Part shown: in pieces, positions 1 to 6,121 of the stretch
How the letters are laid out: every line of letters begins with the position of its first letter
Numbering within the stretch: position 1 is the first letter of the stretch
From: Spirochaetia bacterium
GTDB taxonomy: Bacteria; Spirochaetota; UBA12135
Reading direction: 5' to 3'
Assembly: GCA_003497555.1 (NCBI GenBank)
Contig: DNNS01000592.1
Location: forward strand, 2,146-10,271
Length of the DNA stretch: 8,126 nt
Program-made: the position numbers and the translations under genes
The notes under the pieces: model-generated
What the model was told of the DNA's origin: nothing
The model's database searches: none
The model's input: the letters and a program-made list of their open reading frames with translations, nothing else

Positions 1-491
1 TCACCAATTATATCCCTAAAGACAGCGGCATCAGTGAAAGCAATCTTCCTTTTACTGTATATAATGCCGCCCGCCAGGCAGTGAAAATGTTAGGCGAGCC
101 ATATAGCTGGGGCGGAGCCGACGGTTCTCCTGATTGCTCGGGTTTTTGTCAGCGTCTTTTTTTATGTTTCGGTCTGGAACTGCCGAAAAGTTCCAAACAG
201 CAGATCGGTGTTCTTGAACAAATACGTCTGACCATAAAAAAAAATGAAAATATATGCAGGCTGGAATATCCTTTTACCGTTTTACTGTATTATCCCGGAC
301 ATATCATGCTGTATGCCGGTAAAATCGGAGAGACCCCCCTGGTAATTCACAATAAGTGGTCTGTTCATCTTCCCGGAGGCAGGGAGGAGCATGTCGGAAG
401 AATAATAATTTCAGATTTGATGCTGGGAGCAGGCGGCAAAAGACGCAGCTTGCTTGATAATGTTACAACTGCCGGAAAAATCGCGGATTGA
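1..491 (+). CDS. NlpC/P60 (C40) cell-wall endopeptidase, YkfC-like, C-terminal part
   Basis: This is a partial gene: the frame is open to the left edge (first full codon at position 3), giving 162 visible residues up to the TGA at 489-491. It shows the NlpC/P60 core: a 'GEPYSWGG' motif (visible residues 31-38), the catalytic cysteine in 'DCSGF' (Cys45), a histidine in 'PGHIMLY' (His100), and a second histidine in 'VIHNKW' (His116). The block 'LPFT..NAARQA.KMLGEPY' just before the core is typical of multidomain proteins that carry SH3-type domains ahead of the peptidase, such as YkfC, which cuts gamma-D-glutamyl-diamino acid bonds in peptidoglycan peptides. The substrate here is inferred from the family. 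The N-terminal SH3 domains and any signal peptide lie outside the window. A GTG at 81 is not the true start, because conserved sequence lies before it. About 40 residues follow the last catalytic histidine, with a basic stretch (GGKRR). The catalytic set looks complete, so the enzyme is probably active. Confidence 0.88.
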   Translation, partial: TNYIPKDSGISESNLPFTVYNAARQAVKMLGEPYSWGGADGSPDCSGFCQRLFLCFGLELPKSSKQQIGVLEQIRLTIKKNENICRLEYPFTVLLYYPGHIMLYAGKIGETPLVIHNKWSVHLPGGREEHVGRIIISDLMLGAGGKRRSLLDNVTTAGKIAD

Positions 492-515
492 TATTTATTG
501 GCCGCAGGTTGATTT

Positions 516-1070
516 TTATTCTTTATTTTCCTCTTCAGCCGCTTTTTGTTCTTCTTTTGCCGCTGCCTGTTCCTCTTTAATGGCTTCTTTTTCGCGCTGT
601 AACTCTTCTTTTTCAAGTTCTTCCTGAAGTTTGCTGTATTCTTTGTCGCGGGCTTCCTGTTCTTTTATTTCCTGGGGAGACATTTTGTTTTCACCGCCCT
701 CGTTTTTCTTTCCTTTGACTTTAGATTCCTGAGCAGCGGCGCTTTCAATAATAATTTCAGAAATTATTTTTTTTGCCTGGTCAGAAAACAATATTCTGGC
801 TTTTTCTCCGGGTTCGATTTCTTCAAGGCTGACGGGTTTTCCATGCCTGGTAATTTTAATATTTTTGGTTATTTTTACTTTATGTTCCTGTTTTACTCCT
901 TTTACATTGACAATCAATACCAGTGTGGAAGTAATCATTTTAACATCTTCAATTACCGCCATAACCCCCTGTTGTTTACCCTGTTGTTTCTTTTTTTTGA
1001 CAGTTCCTTCTTCCTGGGAAAAGCCGGACATGCCCAAAGCAAATAGTGCAATTAATAATATTTTCTTCAT
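516..1070 (-). CDS. Secreted protein with beta-rich domain and charged helical tail, function unknown
   Basis: This 184-residue protein starts at ATG 1070, preceded by an AGGAG ribosome site about 6 nt upstream. A longer reading from 1100 is possible but would overrun the likely promoter. Residues 1-18 (MKKILLIALFALGMSGFS) form a clear signal peptide with no lipobox cysteine, so the protein is probably periplasmic or exported. A Lys/Gln-rich linker follows (about 24-34). Residues 35-111 then alternate short strands in a pattern resembling DUF5666/OB-like small barrels ('...VKITKNIKI...GKPVSLEEIEPGEKARIL...'). Residues 130-184 are almost all Glu, Lys, Ala and Gln and should form a long charged helix or coiled coil. 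The gene converges with the peptidase gene, with only 24 nt between stops, and has its own promoter. No enzyme motif is visible. The family assignment is a weak impression; the signal peptide and the domain layout are seen directly. Confidence 0.72.
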   Translation of the reverse strand: MKKILLIALFALGMSGFSQEEGTVKKKKQQGKQQGVMAVIEDVKMITSTLVLIVNVKGVKQEHKVKITKNIKITRHGKPVSLEEIEPGEKARILFSDQAKKIISEIIIESAAAQESKVKGKKNEGGENKMSPQEIKEQEARDKEYSKLQEELEKEELQREKEAIKEEQAAAKEEQKAAEEENKE

Positions 1071-1091
1071 GATAAACTCCTGTTCTGTAAT

Positions 1092-1118
1092 ATTATACAA
1101 TATTTAAAAATTTTTCAA
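1092..1118 (-). promoter_or_regulatory. Predicted sigma70-type promoter for the secreted protein gene
   Basis: On the minus strand a perfect TATAAT (plus coordinates 1092-1097) lies downstream of TTGAAA (1113-1118). The spacer is 15 nt, shorter than the ideal 17; a poorer -35 hexamer (TATTGA) would give 17. Transcription would start near 1085, leaving a leader of roughly 15 nt that holds the AGGAG ribosome site. The -10 match is strong and the -35 is tentative. Confidence 0.5.
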
Positions 1119-1131
1119 TACTTTACTTTAA

Positions 1132-1160
1132 TTGCGCTTGATTTGTCCGTATGATATATT
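1132..1160 (+). promoter_or_regulatory. Possible promoter for the methyltransferase-GT2 gene
   Basis: TTGCGC (1132-1137) and TATATT (1155-1160) are separated by 17 nt. The -10 matches the consensus at five of six positions, but the -35 at only three. An alternative -10 is TATGAT at 1150-1155, without a convincing -35. The start of transcription would fall near 1167, leaving a leader of about 35 nt before the ATG at 1201. The -10 lies between the two arms of the inverted repeat at 1142-1171, which would suit repression. This is a motif-based guess. Confidence 0.3.
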
Positions 1161-1171
1161 TATCGGACAAA
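1142..1171. promoter_or_regulatory. Perfect 8-bp inverted repeat, candidate operator
   Basis: TTTGTCCG (1142-1149) and CGGACAAA (1164-1171) are exact reverse complements separated by 14 nt of AT-rich sequence. The arm centres are 22 bp apart, about two helical turns, as expected for a dimeric regulator binding one face of DNA. The repeat covers the predicted -10 of the methyltransferase-GT2 gene and lies upstream of the divergent secreted-protein promoter, so it could control one or both genes. An RNA hairpin is the alternative, but most of the repeat would lie upstream of the predicted transcription start. The symmetry is seen directly; the binding protein is unknown. Confidence 0.45.
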
Positions 1172-1200
1172 CGGCAAATTAATGTCATCCGGAGCAAACC

Positions 1201-2616
1201 ATGAAAACGATCAGCAGGGAAACCATGTTGGAGCAAATCGAAAGACTGGCAAGCCGACGCAGTCTGTTTATAAAAAAAAATATTTACTATTACAATGATC
1301 TGGTAAAATTTCTGCGTTTCAACATTGCCGAAAACAGTTCCGTACTTGAAGTCGGTTGTTCTACCGGTTACCTGTTGTCGCAGCTCTCCGGCTGCGAATG
1401 CACCGGAATCGATATCTCCCCCGGTATAATAAAAATAGCCGCTGAACAACACCCGGGAATTGAATTTTTAGCCATGGATGCCGAGCAAATTTCCCTTAAA
1501 AAAAAATTTGATTATATAATCTTGTCGGACACTCTTGGTTATTTCAGCGATCTGCAGAAAGTTTTTTCCTGTCTGCGCCGGGTAATGCACAGCGGCACGC
1601 GCATTATAATTACATATCATAATTTTATTTATGAGCCTTTATTTCGAATAGCGGAAATTTTCCGGATAAAAATGCCCTATCTCCGCCTTAACTGGCTTAA
1701 TGAATTTGATATTGAAAATCTTCTTAATCTTGAAAATTACGAAATTGTCAAAAAAGGGCGCAGATTGCTTTTCCCTGTAAATATTCCGGTAATATCCTGG
1801 CTGATAAATTCATTTTTTGCCCATCTGCCGTTTTTTAATCATTTCTGCATTACCTGCTACTGTATCGCCCGTCCGCTCGATCTGGAAGCGCAGCAGGAAA
1901 AATCCGTCAGTATTATAATACCTGCCAGGAATGAAGCCGGTAATATTGAAAGGGCGGTAAATGAGATGCCGGTATTCGGTAAATCTCGGGAAATTATTTT
2001 TATTGAAGGCCATTCCACCGACCATACGCGTGATGAAATAAAAAAAATCTGCAGTAAAAAACATAAAAATTTTAAATTACGCTATGCGCTACAGGACGGA
2101 AAAGGCAAAGGCGATGCGGTACGCAAGGGTTTTAGCCTGGCCAGGGGAGAAATTCTTATGATTTTAGACGCCGATCTCACAGTGCATCCTTCTGAACTAC
2201 CCAAATTTTATCAAGCTGTTATTTCCGGCCGCGGCGAATATATCAACGGCTCACGGCTTGTTTATCCCATGGCTGATGAAGCCATGCGCTTTCTCAATAT
2301 GCTGGCTAATAAATTTTTTTCCCTGTCCTTTTCGCTGCTTTTAGGGCAGCGTTTTAAAGATACGCTGTGCGGGACCAAAGTGTTAACCAGGCGTAATTGG
2401 GAAAAAATCCAGGCCGGCCGTAAATTTTTCGGAGAATTTGATCCTTTCGGGGATTTTGATTTGATATTCGGAGCTGCAAAACTCGCATTAAAAATCGCCG
2501 AAATCCCCATCCGCTACCGTTCGCGCACATATGGTTCAACCAATATATCCCGTTTCCGTCATGGATTTCTGCTGTTCAGGATGCTGCTGTTTGCCGTTAA
2601 AAAGTTCAGTGTATAA
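1201..2616 (+). CDS. Fused SAM-dependent methyltransferase / GT2 glycosyltransferase
   Basis: This 471-residue protein starts at ATG 1201 with a GGAG ribosome site 6 nt upstream. Residues about 30-140 form a class I methyltransferase core: motif I 'VLEVGCSTG' (48-56), the acidic strand end 'GIDIS' (69-73), 'MDAEQI' (92-97) and 'FDYIILSDTL' (103-112). Residues 236-471 form a GT2 domain: 'SVSIIIPARNEAGNIE' (235-250), 'EGHSTDHT' (269-276), 'GKGKGDAVRKG' (300-310), the metal/sugar-nucleotide motif 'DADLTVHP' (323-330), 'DTLCGTK' (387-393) and 'FDLIFGA' (419-425). This resembles the DPM1/polyprenyl-phosphate sugar synthase branch, which moves a sugar from a nucleotide donor to a lipid phosphate on the inner face of the membrane. 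I see no C-terminal membrane helices beyond a hydrophobic patch near 455-466, so it is probably peripheral. The methylated substrate is unknown. It converges with, and overlaps by 11 bp, the GT39 gene that may use its product. Domain calls are firm; the pathway role is inferred. Confidence 0.86.
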   Translation: MKTISRETMLEQIERLASRRSLFIKKNIYYYNDLVKFLRFNIAENSSVLEVGCSTGYLLSQLSGCECTGIDISPGIIKIAAEQHPGIEFLAMDAEQISLKKKFDYIILSDTLGYFSDLQKVFSCLRRVMHSGTRIIITYHNFIYEPLFRIAEIFRIKMPYLRLNWLNEFDIENLLNLENYEIVKKGRRLLFPVNIPVISWLINSFFAHLPFFNHFCITCYCIARPLDLEAQQEKSVSIIIPARNEAGNIERAVNEMPVFGKSREIIFIEGHSTDHTRDEIKKICSKKHKNFKLRYALQDGKGKGDAVRKGFSLARGEILMILDADLTVHPSELPKFYQAVISGRGEYINGSRLVYPMADEAMRFLNMLANKFFSLSFSLLLGQRFKDTLCGTKVLTRRNWEKIQAGRKFFGEFDPFGDFDLIFGAAKLALKIAEIPIRYRSRTYGSTNISRFRHGFLLFRMLLFAVKKFSV

Positions 2617-4138
2617 TTCCGTTTCCCAGCCGGTAAAAATAAATATATGAATGGCCGAGTATTTTTTCTCCGCAGGGGTGTACTCCGGTTTTTTCTGTAA
2701 ACCGGGATAGGCTGGCACCTTCGGTATCGGTATTTTCAGCAGAAGATAAATTCCTGATGCACAGCAGCCATACGTTTTTACCGCCGAATTCCGCAGCATA
2801 CTGTTTGCCGTTATATAAATTTAAATTGATATTTTTCCATGGCCTGCGGTTATATTTTGAAAAATCCGAAATGCTAATAAATGAAGGTGCGGAATTATTA
2901 ATAAAATAAACCGGCAGGGAGCTGTAGACTGAAAAAATCATGGCATGAAAATACGGTATGATAATTGCATCTCCGGGCTGATACAGGCTCTGCATGCGAT
3001 GAGCCGCTTCTTTCCAGTTGCCGTCATAAGCTCTGCCTTTTCTGTACCAGTCGGCAAGTTTTCCTGAACTGCTGGCAAACAGAAACAGCACCAGCAGCAG
3101 AGATACCGCTGCCGATAATTTATAACGGGGGAATATTTGCCGGAGTTTTTCGGATATTTCGGCAATACCTGCAGCCGGCAGAAGTAAAAAAACCGGCAGC
3201 AGAAATATCACATAGCGCACATGAAAAAAATTGGCATGCATCAGTAGCCAGGAAACAAAAGCGGAAACCGCAAGCACTTCTACAAGCGCGACAGGCAAGA
3301 AAGGTTTGTCTTTATACAGTTTTAAAATACCCGGAAGTACAAGCAATAAAGTAATAATTTTAAACGGACCGCGGCCGAAAACAAAAATATAAACAATATC
3401 AAGCGGCGAATGCCAGGATGGCCCGGAAACAATTAGGTTAAGGCTGTTGTGTAATTTTATTTTAAAAAGCTCAAGCAGCCAGGGCAGAAAAAAAACCGCA
3501 GATACGGCAATAGAAAGACTGAAACCGGTAAACAGACGCAGACGGTTTATTGATAAATTACCGCGGCCGGAAAGCAGCAGAAAAATAATGATTACCCCCT
3601 GGCTCAGGGCAATTCCGGCAGTTAATAAATGCGCATAATAGCACAAAGCCAGACTAATGCCGTGAAAAAAATACCAGAGGTATTTTTGCTTTTTAACGGC
3701 AAGGATCAGCAGCAGAAAAGAAAGCGGTATTACAGTGTTCAGAACAGCATAATTTCTTGGAGTCATGGCATAGGAAATTTCTTCCGGGTGAATGGCGATT
3801 AATATACAGGCCAACAGGGCGGTTTTATTGCCTGCCAGCCGGGAAAAAAGCAAAAAGTAAAGAAAAATACCGAGCAAGGAAAAAATTACGGAAGGCAAGG
3901 TGAATACATAAGTAGATTTCCCGAATATTTTGGTCAGTAAATAACGCGGGAGAAGATTGCCGGGAGGAGTACCATAATCAACGGCAATGGTAAAAGACAA
4001 AGCTCCGCCCAGAGTATCTGTTGTGCCGGCAAGATAGGTACGCGCTTCGTCATCCCACATGGAATGATAATCAAGACGGTACAAACGCAGGCCTGCAGCT
4101 GTCAGGATTACAATGCCAAGCAGTATATAATATTTCAT
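2606..4138 (-). CDS. GT39-type membrane glycosyltransferase (ArnT/PMT-like)
   Basis: This integral membrane protein of 510 residues is read from ATG 4138, which overlaps the TGA of the preceding gene in an ATGA junction typical of coupled translation. Upstream starts at 4159 and 4168 exist but lack ribosome sites. Helix 1 (about 3-16) leads into 'LRLYRLDYHSMWDDEA' (17-32), the first-loop signature of GT39 enzymes, with the acidic pair Asp30/Glu31 expected to act in catalysis. 'HPEEISYAMTPRNYAV' (117-132) is the second family landmark, and a conserved-looking 'RY' (308-309) precedes a late helix. About ten hydrophobic helices extend to residue ~356, followed by a soluble C-terminal region (about 360-510) beginning 'DWYRKGRAYDGNWKEAAHRM'. 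Family members transfer a sugar from a polyprenyl-phosphate carrier to protein or lipid on the outer face of the cytoplasmic membrane; sugar and acceptor cannot be read here. It is the last gene of the ilvB-led series and converges with the methyltransferase-GT2 gene. Confidence 0.85.
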   Translation of the reverse strand: MKYYILLGIVILTAAGLRLYRLDYHSMWDDEARTYLAGTTDTLGGALSFTIAVDYGTPPGNLLPRYLLTKIFGKSTYVFTLPSVIFSLLGIFLYFLLFSRLAGNKTALLACILIAIHPEEISYAMTPRNYAVLNTVIPLSFLLLILAVKKQKYLWYFFHGISLALCYYAHLLTAGIALSQGVIIIFLLLSGRGNLSINRLRLFTGFSLSIAVSAVFFLPWLLELFKIKLHNSLNLIVSGPSWHSPLDIVYIFVFGRGPFKIITLLLVLPGILKLYKDKPFLPVALVEVLAVSAFVSWLLMHANFFHVRYVIFLLPVFLLLPAAGIAEISEKLRQIFPRYKLSAAVSLLLVLFLFASSSGKLADWYRKGRAYDGNWKEAAHRMQSLYQPGDAIIIPYFHAMIFSVYSSLPVYFINNSAPSFISISDFSKYNRRPWKNINLNLYNGKQYAAEFGGKNVWLLCIRNLSSAENTDTEGASLSRFTEKTGVHPCGEKILGHSYIYFYRLGNGIIH

Positions 4139-4446
4139 TTTTTTACCGGTTTCAGCCATGACTGACATTTAAAATTTTTATTGCCGCCAATACGCTCGAG
4201 AAACCGATCGGCAATCAGGGAAAATTGAGCATAAGAAACGTGAAGTTTTCTGTGAAAAACAATCTCTTCTGCCAGCAGAGCTCTTTTTTCATCCGGAAGC
4301 CGGTTTTTAATGATTGCAGCTTCGTCATTTTCCAAAAAAAGAAAAATTACGGCAAGTTCCCGCAGAGAAGTTTTAAGAACAAGATCGGAAAAATCTTTTT
4401 CAGCAAGAGAATTAAGAGCCTCTACTATTATTTTGCTTTTTTTCAC
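4135..4446 (-). CDS. Small helical protein of unknown function, possibly FliG-domain-like
   Basis: This 103-residue protein starts with GTG at 4446, overlapping the TGA of the upstream propeller gene by 4 nt, and ends overlapping the GT39 start by 4 nt. This tight double coupling argues that it is a real gene. It has no signal peptide or membrane helix. The sequence is predicted helical, with a spacing that recalls a FliG middle/C-terminal-type domain: 'LRELAVIFLFLE' (28-39), 'AAIIKNRLPDEKRALLAEEI' (43-62), then 'LHVSYAQFSLIADRFLERI' (68-86), comparable to the FliG pattern of 'LA.AL', '..IL..L..R....L.E.' and a final 'V..A...I...A..LE' helix. This comparison was made from memory and is weak. 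No flagellar gene is nearby. It could instead be a partner or regulator of its membrane neighbours. Function unknown. Confidence 0.7.
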   Translation of the reverse strand: MKKSKIIVEALNSLAEKDFSDLVLKTSLRELAVIFLFLENDEAAIIKNRLPDEKRALLAEEIVFHRKLHVSYAQFSLIADRFLERIGGNKNFKCQSWLKPVKK

Positions 4447-5606
4447 AGAGCAGGCTGTTCCTTGATAAACGGCTCACTCAGATAAATACAGTAGATACAG
4501 GAGCTTCCCTGAATCTGGAAAGATTCGTATTTGGGTTCAATTTCACACTGCAGCATATAAGTATCGCGGAAACGCTGTTTCCAGATCAGACGGCCGCGAT
4601 TATTTACCAGCATGGCAAAACTTCCGGAAGAAGTGGAAAAACACAGCAATATTTTTCCGTGAACAGAATCCGCCTTGAAATAAAAAATTTTTTCATAAAG
4701 AAAATCGTCAATATCTATAGTATAAAGCTGACGGCCGTTTTCCAGTGAATAAAGTCTTACACCCAGAGGAGTTTGTTCCGCTACCAGTCCGTTATATTCA
4801 TCAATAAACAGCGATACCGGGTTGCGGCGCTCCAGCCTGGTTTTGGTTTTCCATTTCAGAGCTCCTTTTTTATCATATACGCAAAGGTATTCTGGCCCGA
4901 TTCCGGCAATACTTCCCGTAAAATTTCCTTCTGCGCTTACTGCTACGGATTTAACAAAAGGAATTCTGCTGGCCGGGGCTTTGGCCTTGTAAAGGAGCCG
5001 GCCGTTAAAGTCATAATAATAGAGCAGCCCGTCAAGGGTACCGAGGCAGAGGGATTCGTTGAATTTGCACCAGGCAAAATCAGTAAGCAGCATGGTAAGA
5101 GCTTCGCCGGCAAGAATGGTATTGCGGTTTTTATCAATAATCTGCAGCATGGTATTGTCGGTGGAAAGCAGGGCAATAATGCTTCCCGAAGGAGAGATTA
5201 GAGGATAGGAATGCGTGGGGTATTCCCAGACGGGATTTCCGTTTTTATCATGCAGAAAAATTTTTTCACCGACTTTCTGGTAGGCAAGGTAGGAACTGGC
5301 TGAAGCAGAAACCAGCATACTGCTGTCAAAATTCATCTGATGCAGAAGGTCGCCGGTCTGATCATAATAAAAAAGGCGGTTACTGAAAAAATAGTGATTA
5401 ATGCGGAACTCGGGAATAATTTTTACGTCAAAATCACGGAAGGATCGGCTGTTGCGTGAAACGTCGATATACCAGAGAAAATTAGGTATACTGTAGTCTT
5501 TAACTGCCCTGGGAAAAACCAGGAAAAAAACCGTAAAAAAAACCAGCGCGTAGAAAAATATTTCTGCGTATATTATCAGATTGTCGCTGCTTTTTTTGGT
5601 CTGCAC
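4443..5606 (-). CDS. Membrane-anchored beta-propeller protein (PQQ/WD40-like repeats)
   Basis: This 387-residue protein starts with GTG at 5606, 17 nt after the ilvN stop, with a GGA element about 8 nt before the start. One hydrophobic segment (about residues 11-31) should anchor it with the rest outside the cytoplasm. From about residue 60, a repeated unit of hydrophobic strand, 'YD..G.L' turn and second strand recurs: 'LFYYDQTGDLLHQ' (78-90), 'IFLHDKNGNPVWEY' (116-129), 'LQIIDKNRNTIL' (154-165), 'LYYYDFNGRLLYK' (195-207), 'LCVYDKKGALKWK' (241-253), 'VRLYSLENGRQLY' (283-295) and 'FAMLVNNRGRLIWK' (330-343). About seven repeats fit one closed propeller. Such propellers serve as binding scaffolds, for example BamB-like or DUF5711-like proteins; no catalytic residues stand out. 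It is coupled to the helical protein and the GT39 enzyme downstream, hinting at a shared envelope task. The specific role is unknown. Confidence 0.8.
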   Translation of the reverse strand: MQTKKSSDNLIIYAEIFFYALVFFTVFFLVFPRAVKDYSIPNFLWYIDVSRNSRSFRDFDVKIIPEFRINHYFFSNRLFYYDQTGDLLHQMNFDSSMLVSASASSYLAYQKVGEKIFLHDKNGNPVWEYPTHSYPLISPSGSIIALLSTDNTMLQIIDKNRNTILAGEALTMLLTDFAWCKFNESLCLGTLDGLLYYYDFNGRLLYKAKAPASRIPFVKSVAVSAEGNFTGSIAGIGPEYLCVYDKKGALKWKTKTRLERRNPVSLFIDEYNGLVAEQTPLGVRLYSLENGRQLYTIDIDDFLYEKIFYFKADSVHGKILLCFSTSSGSFAMLVNNRGRLIWKQRFRDTYMLQCEIEPKYESFQIQGSSCIYCIYLSEPFIKEQPAL

Positions 5607-5623
5607 GGCGAATTTCCGGCGGT

Positions 5624-6112
5624 TTAATCGACAGCGTCCCGGGAAATGGCGATTTTTCCGGTACGAACTGTTTCTATTATACCGAAAGGCTGCAGCATTT
5701 TAATGACATTTTCCAGAATGTCGCTGGCAGCAGTTATTTCTATAGTAATGCTTTTACGCGTCATATTGATAATCTTGCCGTTTAGTACTTCAACAATCTG
5801 AAAAAGATCCGTGCGTTTTTTCGGGTCTGTATTGACTTTAATCAGCATCAGCTCGCGATCCAGATAGCTGGTGTTGGTAAATTCCTGTACCTTGATGGTA
5901 TCGATCAGTTTGTTAAGCTGCTTTTTAATCTGTTCAAGGATTTTTTCATCAGCGTTTACAACAATAGTCATGCGCGAACAGGTAGGGTCTTCGGTTTCAG
6001 CCACGGAAAGACTTTTAATATTGTAGCCGCGCGAGCTGAAAAGCCCGGCAATGCGCGCTAAAACCCCGAATTTATTTTCAACCGTAACGCTTATAATATG
6101 ATCCTGCAGCAT
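5624..6112 (-). CDS. ilvN: Acetohydroxyacid synthase small (regulatory) subunit
   Basis: This 162-residue protein, usual length for the family, starts at ATG 6112 with an AGGAG ribosome site 6 nt upstream that overlaps the ilvB stop codon. It lies 9 nt after ilvB, so the two subunits should be made together. The N-terminal ACT domain (about 4-77) contains 'VENKFGVLARIAGLFSSRGYN' spread over residues 11-31 and 'DPTCSRMTIVV' (42-52). The C-terminal domain (about 83-158) has the expected 'RELMLIKV' and 'GKIINMT' strands. IlvN/IlvH activates the catalytic subunit and gives feedback inhibition by valine. Asn13, Gly16 and Asn31 align with E. coli IlvH residues Asn11, Gly14 and Asn29, which are known to matter for valine binding, so feedback control is probably retained. 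Some genomes call this gene ilvH. Confidence 0.95.
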   Translation of the reverse strand: MLQDHIISVTVENKFGVLARIAGLFSSRGYNIKSLSVAETEDPTCSRMTIVVNADEKILEQIKKQLNKLIDTIKVQEFTNTSYLDRELMLIKVNTDPKKRTDLFQIVEVLNGKIINMTRKSITIEITAASDILENVIKMLQPFGIIETVRTGKIAISRDAVD

Positions 6113-6121
6113 ATATTTCTC

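Noticed and set aside
470..520. Weak stem between 'ACTGCCGG' and 'CCGCAGGT' followed by a T-rich run, as a terminator for the peptidase gene.
   Set aside because: The stem needs bulges and a loop of more than 20 nt, so it is too poor to call.
365..616. Minus-strand ORF rich in Lys and Arg across the peptidase and secreted-protein 3' ends.
   Set aside because: It lies antisense to the conserved peptidase and out of frame with the secreted protein's Glu/Lys tail; its composition is a frame artefact of that tail.
2965..3354. Plus-strand open frame inside the GT39 gene.
   Set aside because: It is antisense to a well-supported membrane protein, has no recognisable domain, and no ribosome site or promoter was noted.
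4139..4168. Upstream starts at 4168 and 4159 for the GT39 protein.
   Set aside because: Neither has a ribosome site; the ATG at 4138 forms a typical ATGA overlap and places the first membrane helix at the N-terminus as in the family. The longer form cannot be fully excluded.
4773..5201. Plus-strand open frame of 142 codons inside the propeller gene.
   Set aside because: It is antisense to a clear repeat protein; no domain features, and low-complexity composition consistent with a shadow frame.
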